A DNA stretch of 64,000 bases from Bemisia tabaci (lineage: Eukaryota; Arthropoda; Insecta; Hemiptera; Aleyrodidae), in contig NC_092802.1 of the NCBI RefSeq assembly GCF_918797505.1, forward strand, positions 13,163,480 to 13,227,479. The letters run 5' to 3'. The first letter of the stretch is position 1. Each line of letters starts with the position of its first letter. Both the position numbers and the translations under genes were made by a program. A model generated the notes under the pieces. The model worked only from the letters and a program-made list of their open reading frames with translations. It was not told where the DNA came from and ran no database searches. Shown piece by piece: positions 44,350-54,477 of the stretch.

Positions 44350-44573
44350 ACACTGGAAAAAAAAACACATTGGATTTATAGTCCAGACTCTTAAAAACAT
44401 CGACAGGAAAAAGTACTCTTGATTCAATCAGAATCTAGCTTAAATCAAGATCCAAGCCTCTTAATTTAAGCGGATTTCGTTCGATTCAAGCAAAAATCCG
44501 ATCGAGTTAAGATTATTTTTTCTTGTCAATGTTTTCGAGAGTCTGGACTCTAGATCTAGTGTAACTGACGGCA
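44350..44573. mobile_element. Foldback MITE
   Basis: ACACTGGAAAAAA and AGTCCAGACTCTTAAAAAC on the left; GTTTTCGAGAGTCTGGACT and CTAGTGT on the right, about 50-bp imperfect arms with an AAGC-rich inner palindrome. Confidence 0.6.
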
Positions 44574-45084
44574 AATTATCGGAATTTGCATAATAGTAAT
44601 TGAAAAGTAGAGCAATAAATCGTTAGAAATCGTTATGATACGTAACCCTTTGAAGCTTAATGCGAAAAAATTCTGGTGATTATAATTACTACTAAAAAGA
44701 TGACCGAAAAATGTGTTGTCTGTTACGGCAACACAATTATTCCAGTTATCGTAAAACCACCCATAAGGACTTCAATCTCACCTCAAATCATGTTTCCATG
44801 TGTTAATTTATGCAACAATGCGAAAGCAAAACCGTTCCATCCCATCCCACTCTGCACACCGGGCGCGTATCTAAGTTTCATGTCTAAAAAGAGTGTTGTG
44901 AGTGTAAACTCTCGGGGGACGCCGCCTGCGAGGCGCTTGGAAATCAAGCCGTTTTATCTTTCAAAGGACCGAAGCATCAAAAACTCTTGAGCTCTATCCC
45001 ATGCAATAGGCAAGGGAGATAGAGGCTCAAGAGTTGTTTAGCGTTGGGGCCCTTGTAAAGACTAACAGTTCAATCTTGCGTCGT

Positions 45085-45316
45085 ACAGTGGATCGAGTCA
45101 ATAGGAGAGGTCGGAACAACATTTGGAAACTTTAAACGATTTTAATTCCGTTTTTAACAAATTTTGACGTTCTAAAAGTGGCTCTATTGGTTCCGTCGTG
45201 AAATATTCCACTTGAAGTACCCTTTGAAATTTTAAATGTGACGGAATAAGCATCAAAATTTGCAGTTTTAGTACAAAATTTCATGTTCAACCTCTCTAAT
45301 TGACTCGATCCACTGT
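45085..45316. mobile_element. MITE family T, copy 3
   Basis: ACAGTGGATCGAGTCAATAG on the left and TTGACTCGATCCACTG on the right, about 230 bp. The flanks TGCGTCGT and TGCGTCGG give a 7-of-8 target duplication, supporting a hAT-like origin. Uninterrupted, so it is a reference for T2. Confidence 0.8.
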
Positions 45317-45361
45317 GCGTCGGCTTGGTTTATTATCCGAGAGCACTGAACGCGGGGAATA

Positions 45362-45616
45362 ATACTGCCGTGCTTAGGAAGAACGCCGTATGAACATTCG
45401 TGAGTTGCCAAATTTCCCTCCATAAAATGTTTATTTTTGTGGAAAGTTATGAATATTTTCCCTTGAAATTTTCAGGGACCTCAGGTGGAATTGCGAACAA
45501 AATTATCGAAGAAGTTCGAGAGGAAAATATTCATAATTTAACCAGAAAATTTGTATGTTATCGAAGGAAATTTGGCAACGCCTGAATGTTCATACGGCGT
45601 TTTTCCCTAGCACGGC
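45362..45616. mobile_element. MITE family A, copy 7 (uninterrupted reference)
   Basis: TACTGCCGTGCTTAGG with AACGCCGTATGAACATTCG on the left; GAATGTTCATACGGCG and CTAGCACGGCAG on the right. It shows the intact middle (GCGAACAAAATTATCG) that B interrupts in copy 1. Confidence 0.8.
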
Positions 45617-45879
45617 AGAATAAGACGAGCAATAATAAACGCTTACTCACGAGTTAAGCCATCTATTATACGCTTGGGTGCGTAATGAATGGGTTGTATG
45701 TATTATGTTTATGTACGGTAGGAACTGCTTGGTTCTGCTCGTACAAAGTATGTTTTTCGTAAACTTGTATTCTCATCAAATTAGCCAAATCCATAGACCT
45801 GTTTTTAATTGGGTTACATTTCGCAATAAAGAACCACTGTCTCTGGCTCTCTTGCAAAAGCATCTTTTTGAGTCTCGTC

Positions 45880-46390
45880 TAAATTGAGGCACTTTTTTCT
45901 CAAATGAAATTCAAAAATTATCCTAAAAGTTATTAAATGAAATGCTAGGACTTAGTGAGCTTTTGGATTACCGCTCTCTTTTTGTGCTTTCAGTGACTTG
46001 ATTTATTTTACGAGGAAAGCTCCGGACTCTTAAAGAATGCCGGTCATTCTTAATATTTTGGAGCGCCTTCAATTTCGCATGATACTGTGCAACACCTCTG
46101 TGGCGAAATGGTTGCTTGAGGCGCCGCACCGTGGCACGCTGCGGCTCGGCGGGCGAGCGGCCAGCGCCTACAAACCTAACAGGGATACTTCACGCATTGC
46201 GCAATGCGTGAAGTATCCCTGTTAGGTTTGTGGGCGCCAGCGCGCGTTACGCGCTGGCAGCACGCTGCTCGGTGTTAAGCTCTGATAGTTAAACTCTCGA
46301 TGTCTGCGTTTTTCAACTCTTGATTTTGAAATGTTTGCACACTCTGCTGGATTATGCTCATGAAATTGACGAAAAAAATTGGGCGTTGGA
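45880..46390 (+). mobile_element. Palindrome-bearing element C, copy 4
   Basis: TTGAGGCACTTTTTTCTC, AAAGTTATTAAATGAAATGC, TTGGAGCGCCTTCAATTTCG, GTTGCTTGAGGCGCCGC, then the palindrome and CGCGCGTTACGCGCTGG. Confidence 0.8.
46164..46237. repeat. Central palindrome of element C4
   Basis: 74 bp, GCGCCTACAAACCTAACAGG and its inverse around ATTGC|GCAAT, with one mismatch (GTTTGTGGG on the right). Confidence 0.93.
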
Positions 46391-46800
46391 GAAAGAATTG
46401 GAAATTGTTCGACTTGAAATGTTACGAAGCACATTGACGGGGAGAGTCGAAGGGCAGTCCGGTCAAAGAGACCTTTTTGATGTCATTTATAATTGACTAC
46501 CTTTTTGCGACGAGGAATTAATCTGGATAATTTTAAGAACAACATTTATACCAATAGTCTTCAAGAGCAAATATGTGCTTTTGGATGAGCCAGAAATAAC
46601 AGTTCTTCATTGTAAAATGTAATAATCCTATTTTGGTTGCCCAGATATTTGGTGTTAATTCATATAAATACGAGTATATTATTGCTTGTAAACTTTTGTT
46701 GAGTTAATTAAGTTGCAAAGGGTGGAAGTACCGGCATCGTGCTTGAAAATCAAGAACAATCAGTTGCTCTGCTTATTCTTTGCATTGCCCTGTTTATTTT

Positions 46801-46876
46801 GGACGTATTTTTGCTTATAAGATGTATACGCATAGGATTTACGTACTACGTAGCTCCTTTTATCATAAATACGTCC
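46801..46876. mobile_element. Foldback MITE V, copy 4 (short)
   Basis: GGACGTATTTTTGCTTATAA on the left and TTTATCATAAATACGTCC on the right. Confidence 0.65.
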
Positions 46877-46935
46877 ATTTTGAGTTCCATTGGTTCAAAG
46901 ATTTGACGGCAAAGCGTTTCACGTCACGCGGTGTG

Positions 46936-46977
<42 letters not shown>
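46936..46977 (+). repeat. Poly(A) run of 42
   Basis: Uninterrupted A42 after CGCGGTGTG, followed by CGCTAGG. No retroelement body is recognisable upstream, so it cannot be called a retrotransposon tail. Confidence 0.95.
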
Positions 46978-46978
<1 letters not shown>

Positions 46979-47736
46979 GCTAGGTTACTTTTGATAAACC
47001 TTTGTTTATAATAGCAGGCACTTTTATGGTCATTTTTCATTTAAAATTTTACGACCTTCAGCAGTTTAGATTTTGAGTTTTTACTCCGAATCCCCATAAA
47101 TTTCGAGTTTTGAGAAAAGGCCGGTCTGCAGTACCTAGCTTAGAATTGATGGGATATTTTTGATAGGGCCGCGTGAAACATAAAAGAAAGGGACGAGAGA
47201 ATGAGGCTCTAATGCTGAAGCAAATTCGTAAAACCACTCAATAACTTTTTTGAATGTGAAAGCCTTTGAGCACTTTGTAAACAGTTGAAATGTGTAAACT
47301 CTTGAACTCCTTTTTGCAATTTCAATCCAATTAGTGCGGTAGTCGACGGGAGGGAATGGTTCTCTAGGGGGAAATCATAATTTTTCATGGCACGCCAGGG
47401 GCCTTTTTTGACAGATTTATAGGAGTTGCATTTTCGCAAATCATGTTTTTCCACATTTTGGCAGTCAAGAACGCATTATAGAAGGCCTTTGTTTTTAGAG
47501 GGCTATATACAATAACAAACAATTTATAATAGTTTCATTCGATAGTTCCCATGAAATGTATTTTTTCTTGGAAAATTCAAGAATGTAGACTGGCGTACAA
47601 GAACTATATATACATTTTGAAAGTAGACAGTTTCCATGGGCAATAAAACTCATCCTTGCTTAATTATACTTGATGATTATTTTAATGATACCTTTTTCTT
47701 GTAGGCATTTTTCGAAGTGGATATTTTTTGAACAAG

Positions 47737-47997
47737 GGCGGATCCAGACACTTGAAACGGGGGGGGGGGGGGGGGGGCAGCATAAGGAGGCTCCGGGGAG
47801 CTCCCCTCGGAAATTGTCGAAATTTTTAAGTACCTAATATGTAGTTTGACTAAGTTTCATCATGAATAATTACCAAATCTGAGGGTCCTTTCTCTATATT
47901 CCTCCGTTCCTTCCCTCTTTCGTTCTAACCTTTCCCCCCCTTTTTTCAGGCAAAAGGGGGGGCGTATGCCCCCTACGTCCCCCTTTTGGATCCGCCT
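47737..47997. mobile_element. Poly-G element with GGCGGATCC ends
   Basis: GGCGGATCCAGACACTTG followed by a G17 run on the left; GGGGGGGCGTATGCCCCC then TTTTGGATCCGCC on the right. Short matching ends suggest a MITE; no target duplication is clear. Confidence 0.55.
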
Positions 47998-49195
47998 GTC
48001 TTTGTAAGCCAATGAATGAGTGAAGATTGCATGGAAATATTTATGATCACGAGAGAAAACGGTCACCAGCTCCCAGACCATCGGCGCAAAGACTGCAGTA
48101 GTGTTCCGTCTGCTTCTCAAACAACGGCAACACCGCTTTCAACTAGACTTTATTTCCGCCCCCTGCTACCTAGCCACTCAAAGCTGTGCACAGCGAGCCT
48201 CAAATTAAAATCATCACGATGAAAGGAAAAATGCATTCATTATTTTTACGGCGGCACTTCAAAACCAGCACGACAGAACTCAGTTAACGGGCACTTGATA
48301 AACGAGGTCAGCCTTCGAAAGCTGCCCGAACTGCTCGCGTCACCTCGCGTGGAAAGCTTTAACTACCGCTTTGTGAGAGTCCCGAGTTTTCCCGCCAGAC
48401 GGCAGCACAGGTCGGAAAACAGCACGGGTCGGAAAAGCGTGGCAATTCGAATCCCATCCATCATTGAGGCCGCTGATGGATTGGATAAGATGATTGATAA
48501 GAGAACCGTTTGTCTTAATTAGTTAATGACACTTTCAGGCGGCTGAATTTAAATATACGATCGGAGTTCGGGGAGCTGAGTGGATGGTTTTTATTTCTTC
48601 TTCAAGCGAGAGCCTTATGTTAAATTGTGGGTGCGAAAAGCTCTTTCATGCACTTCAAATTAACGAGGAATATTCTCATAAAGTCTCGGTTTTTGCGTGA
48701 AACTATTTTTTCACAATGGGTCATAGACCTTGAAAAAAATACCACGAAAGTTGGGAAAATCTCAAGTCATATTCCGTGCTATTCGTATAGAATTATAGGT
48801 TAGAAAATACTGTACCATTAATTGGTCAAATTTAAACCTTTGGAACTTCTAAACAATTCTGATATGCACGTTAGTGTTTTAAATTTTATACATTTTCAAC
48901 TGAGTCAAGAGCTTTCTTATCGCACATTTCTTATAATACTTAAAATGTGTTCTGACGTTTTCTACGTGATATGCAACAATTAATTTGTAATGAAATGACA
49001 CGTATCGTTACAATAGTTCTTACTCATTCTATTGTCCAATCGGCTTATTGTATCAACTAACCCGCCAGAACGATCGCAGAGGGGGTAGAATACGCACACA
49101 CACACGTGTTTCTACACTTGCCTTCGCGTGAATGTGACGAAACGAATGAGTTTGTCTTGTAGTTTTTATTCGTGTCCAGCATGACAGTTCACTAT

Positions 49196-49945
49196 GCTGC
49201 CGTGCTAAGGAAAAACGCCGTATGAACCTTCAGGCGTTGCCAAATTTCGATTGATAATACACGAATTTCCTGGTAAACTTACGAATTTTTTTCCTTCCAA
49301 TTTTTCAAATAATATTGGTTGCAATTTGAGATGTTTCCAAGATAGGGATTTATCGATCAAGTTCATTCGACAACGATTCAACAACCGATCCAAAGATTGA
49401 AAAAGCAGGTTTTGGAGTGAGTTTTTCCAAGCAGGTGTTAAAGAGGGCGTCCAGTTAAAAATTGGATGAATTGCATCCAAAAAGAGATCGGAAGGCGAAA
49501 GGTCTCAGAAAATCTATAAATCTTGGCAGATTCCAGTAACAATTATGTGCCGTATAACGCTCAATTTTTTTCATCAATTTCATAAGCATAATCCAGCAGA
49601 GTGTGCAGACATTTCAAAATCAAGAGTTGAAAAACGCAGACTTGGAGAGTTTAAATATTAGAGCTTAACATAGAGCAGCGTGCTGCCAGCGCGTAACGCG
49701 CGCTGGCGCCTACAAACCTAACAGGGATACTTCACGCATTGCGCAATGCGTGAAGTATCCCTGTTAGGTTTGTAGGCGCTGGCCGCTCGCTCGTCGAGCC
49801 GCAGCGTGCCACGGCGCCTCAAGCAACTATTTCGCAACAGAGGTGTTGCACAGTATCATGCAAAATTGAAGGCGCTCCAACATATTAAGAATGGCCGGCA
49901 TTCTTTGAGAGTACGGAGCTTTCCTCGCAAAATAAATCAAGTCAC
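49196..49945 (-). mobile_element. Element C, copy 5, joined to a family A end
   Basis: GCTGCCGTGCTAAGG and AACGCCGTATGAACC at 49198 are an A terminus. After it comes a long C flank (ATTTTTAACTGGACGCCC on the reverse strand), then TTTCAAAATCAAGAGTTG, the palindrome, CAACAGAGGTGTTGCACAG and GGAGCTTTCCTCGC. The long flank is shared with 52.2-52.38 kb. Confidence 0.75.
49706..49779. repeat. Perfect 74-bp palindrome in element C5
   Basis: The 37-base arms are exact reverse complements, GCGCCTACAAACCTAACAGG then GATACTTCACGCATTGC, with no loop. I checked this base by base. A second hairpin (CCAGCGCG/CGCGCTGG) lies directly beside it at 49686-49706. Confidence 0.97.
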
Positions 49946-50408
49946 TCCGTTTAATCCTAGAGTTAGGTTTGGTTACCTGTGTTTTTGCTAAGCGATTCTC
50001 TACTCAACCAACGGGGGTTTAAACTCAACCGGGTTTAAACGGAGGAAAACAATGTTGCCAATTTGCTGGATCTGCCAATGTCGCGAAGCGGCGATCAGTT
50101 AGCGGGACCTCCGCGAAATAATTCTCGCGTAACGGCTGGGAGCAGCTGATCAGTAGTCTGCAAATATTTATCCGGCACCCGCCCGACATGGCGCGTCCGA
50201 AGGGGCTTGATCGAGCGCGGTCGCGGCAATTAATCACGCGAGACCGCGGTTCGGGCGACGGATTATCGCTCGGCAAGGGTGGCATTGAGGTCAGTTATTT
50301 TCGGGAGGGTCGGGGTAGCCAGCAACCCCACCCCCTCCCCAGGTCCAAAATCGTGAGATCCGTTTGGGAGCCAGACGCTCTGGTGCCTATCATCTTGGGG
50401 TAGCCGAC

Positions 50409-50670
50409 CAGCGGGCTGATTGTTGAAATTTATAGACACAGCTATAGACAAAGAGGACATAGGGAGTATGGAGCGATCCTATTGGTTGAAATGGGTAGTT
50501 CCTATAGACTAAAGGAGAAAATGATGGACTAACTATCGGGTCTCTCGTAGGTTGCCGTTAGCTAGTCTATTATTAACCTCCTTTGTCCATTGCAACCACC
50601 CGCTTCCACCAATAAGATCTCTCCATATCTGTTTTGTCTTCTTTGTCTATCAATTTCAATAATCAGCCCG
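50409..50670. mobile_element. MITE family Q, copy 1
   Basis: CAGCGGGCTGATTGTTGAAA on the left and TTTCAATAATCAGCCCG on the right, with ATAGACA and TGTCTAT just inside. The inner words GAGCGATCCTATTGGTTG and CACCCGCTTCCACCAATAAG are mutual inverses in part. Confidence 0.75.
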
Positions 50671-50930
50671 CAGCGGACTGATCGTTGAAATGTATAGACA
50701 AAACTATAGACAAAGAAAAAAAAGGAGTATGGAGCGATCTTATTGGTTAAAATGGGTAGTTCCCATAAAGACTGAGGTTGAAATTGATGGACTAACTGAT
50801 AATTATTAAGTCTCTCGTGGGTTGCCGATAGCTAGTCTACTACTTACAATTTTTGTTCATTGCAGCAACCCGTTTCTACCAATAGAATTGCTTTATTTCT
50901 CTTTGGTATTTTTTGTCTATTTATCTCTGA
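50671..50930. mobile_element. MITE family Q, copy 2, abutting copy 1
   Basis: Begins CAGCGGACTGATCGTTGAAA immediately after copy 1 and ends near TTTTGTCTATTTATC, with an eroded right end. A third partial copy continues to about 51.07 kb, so Q is locally tandem. Confidence 0.65.
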
Positions 50931-51344
50931 CATTGATAGACAAAGTGATCGGTGAAGAAGACAAAGAGGATATAGAGGGATCCTATTGGTAGAAGCGGGT
51001 GGTTGCAATCGTCACGGGAGGTAAGTAATAGACAAACTAACATCCCTATGTATTCTTTGTCTTTCAAAGCACGAAGTTCCCTCAAACTTCAAATCGAGAG
51101 ACGAATACAAAAAAAGAGTTGTAGTTGAAAAACTTACTAAGTCCTAGTATCTGTATTCAATTACGTTTAGCGTGATTTTGAACTTTATTAAAGGAAAAAG
51201 TGACTTGATTCAAGCAGAAATATGCTTAAATTAACCGCCGAGAAGATTTCCCCATGAAACAGTAAAGAAAATAATGCTTCTTTAAAGAAGAAAATATGCT
51301 TATATAAAAAGAAAAGTCACTTACATCAAGCAGAAAGTGGCTTC

Positions 51345-51830
51345 CGTTGGCTACTTCATTTTTTTTTTCAAAATAAAATCCTCTTGACGCCTTATTCAAG
51401 AATGTAACTGCCTAAATTGAGGCACTTTTTTCTCTAATGACATTAAAAAATTATCCTAAAAGTTATTAAATGAAATGCTAGGACTTAGTGAGCTTTTGGA
51501 CTACCGCTCTCTTTTTGTGCCTTCAGTAACTTGATTTATTTTGCGAGGAAAGCTCCGTACTCTCAAAGAATGCCTGCCATTCTTAATATGTTGGAGCGCC
51601 TTCAATTTCGTATGATACTGTGCAACACCTCTGTTGTGAAATAGTTGCTTGAAGCGCCGTGGCACGCTGCGGCTCGGCGCGCGAGCGGCCAGCGCCTACA
51701 AACCTGACAGGGATACTCCACGCATTGCGCAATGCGTGAAGTATCCAGTTAGGTTTGTAGTCGCCAAAGCGCTTTCCGCGCAGGCAGCACGCCGCTTCGC
51801 TCTGTGTTGAGCTCTTATACTTGTCAGTGT
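51345..51830 (+). mobile_element. Palindrome-bearing element C, copy 6
   Basis: TTCAAAATAAAATCCTC, GCCTAAATTGAGGCAC, TTGGAGCGCCTTCAATTTCG, the palindrome and GGCAGCACGCCGCTTCG. Upstream flank similar to C copies extends to about 51.1 kb. Confidence 0.8.
51696..51761. repeat. Central palindrome of element C6 (diverged)
   Basis: CTACAAACCTGACAGGG on the left against CCAGTTAGGTTTGTAG on the right; several mismatches, so the symmetry is decaying here. Confidence 0.85.
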
Positions 51831-51959
51831 TTTTAAGCGCGGTAAGCATATACCGTGCTTCATGGTCTGGTTATGAAAATCCGCGGCTGATACATGAAGC
51901 ATCACTCTTGCATCCTGGGTTATTTTTAAAGCCTCTCCGTGGCGGGAACGTAGTTGTAT

Positions 51960-52385
51960 TTTCTCATCAATGCATGAAGTATCCCTGTTAGGTTTGTAGG
52001 CGCCAGCGCGCGTTACACGCTGGCAGCACGCTTCTCTGTGTTAAGCTCTAATATTTTAACTCTGGAAGTCTGCGTTTTTCAACTCATGATTTAGAAACGT
52101 TTGTACACTCTGCTGAGTTATTATCATGAAATTGATGAAAAAAATTGGGCGCTTTGCGACACATAATTGCTACTGAAATCCGTCAAGGTATATACATTTT
52201 CTGAGACCTTTCGCCCTCCCATCTCTTTATGGATGCAATTCATCCAATTTTTAACTGGACGCCCTCTTTGACACCTACCTGAAAAATTTACTCCAAAACC
52301 TTCTTTGGCAATCTGCGGATAGGTTGCTGAATCGTTGTCGAATGAACTTGATTGATAAATCGTTATCTTGGAAATGCTATTTACC
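51960..52385 (+). mobile_element. Partial element C with one palindrome arm and long flank
   Basis: TGCATGAAGTATCCCTG and TTAGGTTTGTAGGCGCC form only the right arm. It is followed by GTTACACGCTGGCAGCACG and a flank matching, on the opposite strand, 49.3-49.6 kb (GACGCCCTCTTTGACACC). Confidence 0.7.
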
Positions 52386-52472
52386 GATCAGGGTCATTCC
52401 AGACCAGTTAAATAATCGACCCGCTTGTATCGGTCAATCTTTGCACATGCCCATATCATATCAATACCACAC

Positions 52473-52772
52473 CAGCGGGCTGATTATTAAAATTAATAGA
52501 CAAAGCTATAGACATAAGAGACATAGGGAGTATGGAGCTATCCTGTTGGTTGAAAGGGGTGGTTCCTATAGACTAAGGGAAAAAATGATAGACTAACTCT
52601 CGTAGGTTGTCGTTAGTTAGTCTACCAACGACCTCCTTTGTCTATTACTCAGTCTATTACCTACCTCCTATGTCCGTTGCCACCACCCGCTTCCCCCAAT
52701 AGGATGCATCCACATCTCTTTTGTCTTATTTGTCTATAGCGCCTCGCCTATCAATTTCAATAATCGGCTTGC
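52473..52772. mobile_element. MITE family Q, copy 4
   Basis: CAGCGGGCTGATTATTAAAA on the left and TTTCAATAATCGGCTTGC on the right, with GAGCTATCCTGTTGGTTG and CACCCGCTTCCCCCAATAGG inside. Confidence 0.7.
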
Positions 52773-53883
52773 AGTTTGATCATGATATCGTGCACTATCT
52801 TGTCTCTTTAACATCCATGATCGGTTGTCATAGATTCCAGCCGATCATCGCCCAAAATTCCATCTCTGGTGCCTTCAGCATTTCTCGGATCTGTTTCTTC
52901 AACTATTGCCAAACAGTCGTTGATAAAATCCTATCTGATCGAGTATATCCTGGCGATTTGGCGTTGGCTACGATATATATTGCAAAGAATCTAGTGTGCA
53001 AGGGTCGGATGGAACAACTCCTCAAACAGAATGTTCACCTGTGCCGTAGTATCATTTTTGAAGCAGGCAGCTTAAATACCCCATATTTCTCACGCAGATT
53101 TTGAAGTTGAAAGTGCATTCCAGACTTTCTCGATGCGCTCATTGTGGCTCTCAAGCCATTTTCTATGAAAACCAACTTTTCTTTTTACAGTAACTGAAGT
53201 TTGCAACGCACTGAACAAAATGGTATGCTGTTTTAGCACCTAGGATGTCAAAAATGTTTCTGGTCATCCTAAGATGCTGCCTTGATTATCCACGCAGTTG
53301 AATTTGCATTTACAGGATGTAAAGTTAACTGCGAAGGCAGTAGAGCCAGAATATTGGGATTACTAGGCAAATTGTTTATATCTTGTGTGCTAAATCAGCA
53401 TGTCATTTTTTTCAGTGCGGGCTCATTTTATCCAGAACTATGGTTGAATGAGGCAAGCATTGGAGTCCATACAAGATTTTACTCTTTTGATATTTGCAAT
53501 TTCAATGCAAGTGATAGAAAATCAGGCTCAGGGGGAAAATTGAATCGGGCCTCATAACAATTCTCGGGGGTCAAAACGATTTCCGCCGCCATTTTCTCTT
53601 GATTATCGATTGTCCTACTGAATTGTATTTGAATTTGTTTACTGAATAAGCCACTTATCGAACGACGACAGAACTTCGGCGCGAAGTGCCACTACTCAAC
53701 GGAAGTTAAACTTCCGCTGTTTCCTCTAACTGTGTTGCCACAGAGTAAACCGGGATAAACAAATTTATTCCCCGAATTTTCGTCACTTTTGGCAGACACC
53801 AAGATTCGCGCCTCGCGCCATAGATTGGTTGAGTAGAGAATCGCTTAGCAAAACACAGGTGAATCAAAGCCGTTATCACTAGT

Positions 53884-54165
53884 AACAGGGTTGCCAAAGA
53901 ATTTAGAAAATGAAATTCCCTGACATTTCCCTGACACATTTTGGTGGAATTCCCTAACAATGAAGATGTGACGGATGGTTAAGAGGGCATAATTGATAAT
54001 AGATTTCAGGCAAAATTTGTCGTTCGAAATCTCAAGCCTATTTTAGAATGCAAATGAAGGTGATTGAACAAATTTTCCCTGACATTTCCGTCATTTTCCC
54101 TGATACGTATTTCCCGATTTTCTCTGACTTTTTAAAATTCCCTGATATTTCCCGGGTTTCAGATT
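53884..54165. repeat. CCCTGA/ATTTCCC repeat
   Basis: Starts CAGGGTTGCCAAAG and contains repeated ATTCCCTGACATTTCCCTG-like words in both halves (53.92-53.96 and 54.07-54.16 kb). This style of repeat is common in arthropod genomes. It ends about 190 bp before exon 1. Confidence 0.65.
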
Positions 54166-54350
54166 CCGAGGCTCAGATTCTGGTGCTCAGAGCAGTTCCA
54201 TTTTTTTCCATGAAGTCACGCTGAGGAAAACGTTTTTATTTTAACAACTCTCCGGAGTTTTCCTTTTTTATATTTTCATTAAAAAGCACAAAAAAAAAAT
54301 TACTTTCAACTTGCGACAAAAGATTCCTTTGAATTGACAAAGTTACTCAC

Positions 54351-54477
54351 CGTCAAACTGTTTCTTCTTTGGAGACTGCTGAACGAGCCCCTTAATTTCC
54401 CGCCACGTTTGTCGTCTATCTCTGAATAGGAGACTCGCCATGTCATTTGAGCAATTTCCGCCTCCAGTTTGTAGTGC
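54351..54477 (-). CDS. Receptor guanylate cyclase, exon 1 of those visible (juxtamembrane)
   Basis: 127 nt with acceptor TTTCTGTGCAG and donor GTGAGT. The first base ends a split codon, so the preceding exon must end in phase 2. Translation: HYKLEAEIAQMTWRVSYSEI, then DDKRGGKLRGSF, then SSLQRRNSLT. The KLExE...MTWRVSY pattern is the cytoplasmic start of NPR-type receptors just after the membrane span. The Ser/Thr cluster corresponds in position to the regulatory phosphorylation sites of mammalian NPR1. Confidence 0.92.

Larger units (their letters stand above)
43721..54350 (-). other. Intron 1 of those visible (10.6 kb)
   Basis: Contains a 44.4-kb foldback, T3, A7, C4, a V foldback, a 42-base poly(A), a poly-G element, the C5/A8 nest, two adjacent Q MITEs, C6, a partial C, Q4 and a CCCTGA repeat. 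43.75-44.3, 47.0-47.7, 48.0-49.1 and 52.8-53.85 kb hold nothing I recognise. Confidence 0.85.
1..54477 (-). other. Partial gene: NPR-type receptor guanylate cyclase, 7 internal exons
   Basis: Seven exons join in one frame (949 nt, 316 complete codons) with GT-AG junctions. In order the product has a juxtamembrane helix region (residues 1-25), a Ser/Thr-rich linker (30-42) and a kinase-homology domain: VAVK lysine at 74, HGGLKSSN at 165-172, DFGL at 185-188, WTAPELL from 213, GDVYSF, and CWAEDPTERP at 299-308. These are family signatures of particulate guanylate cyclases, single-pass receptors that make cGMP. The IELTR and [16 protein letters not shown] motifs fit the NPR1/NPR2 branch best. 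The catalytic loop lacks the HRD aspartate, so this is a pseudokinase, which is normal for the family. Introns 1-4 are phase 0, and introns 5 and 6 are phase 1. The extracellular, transmembrane and cyclase domains are not seen here. The family assignment is firm; the exact orthologue is not. Confidence 0.93.

Noticed and set aside
46936..46977. A42 as a retrotransposon tail
   Set aside because: No reverse transcriptase, SINE body or target duplication could be found upstream.
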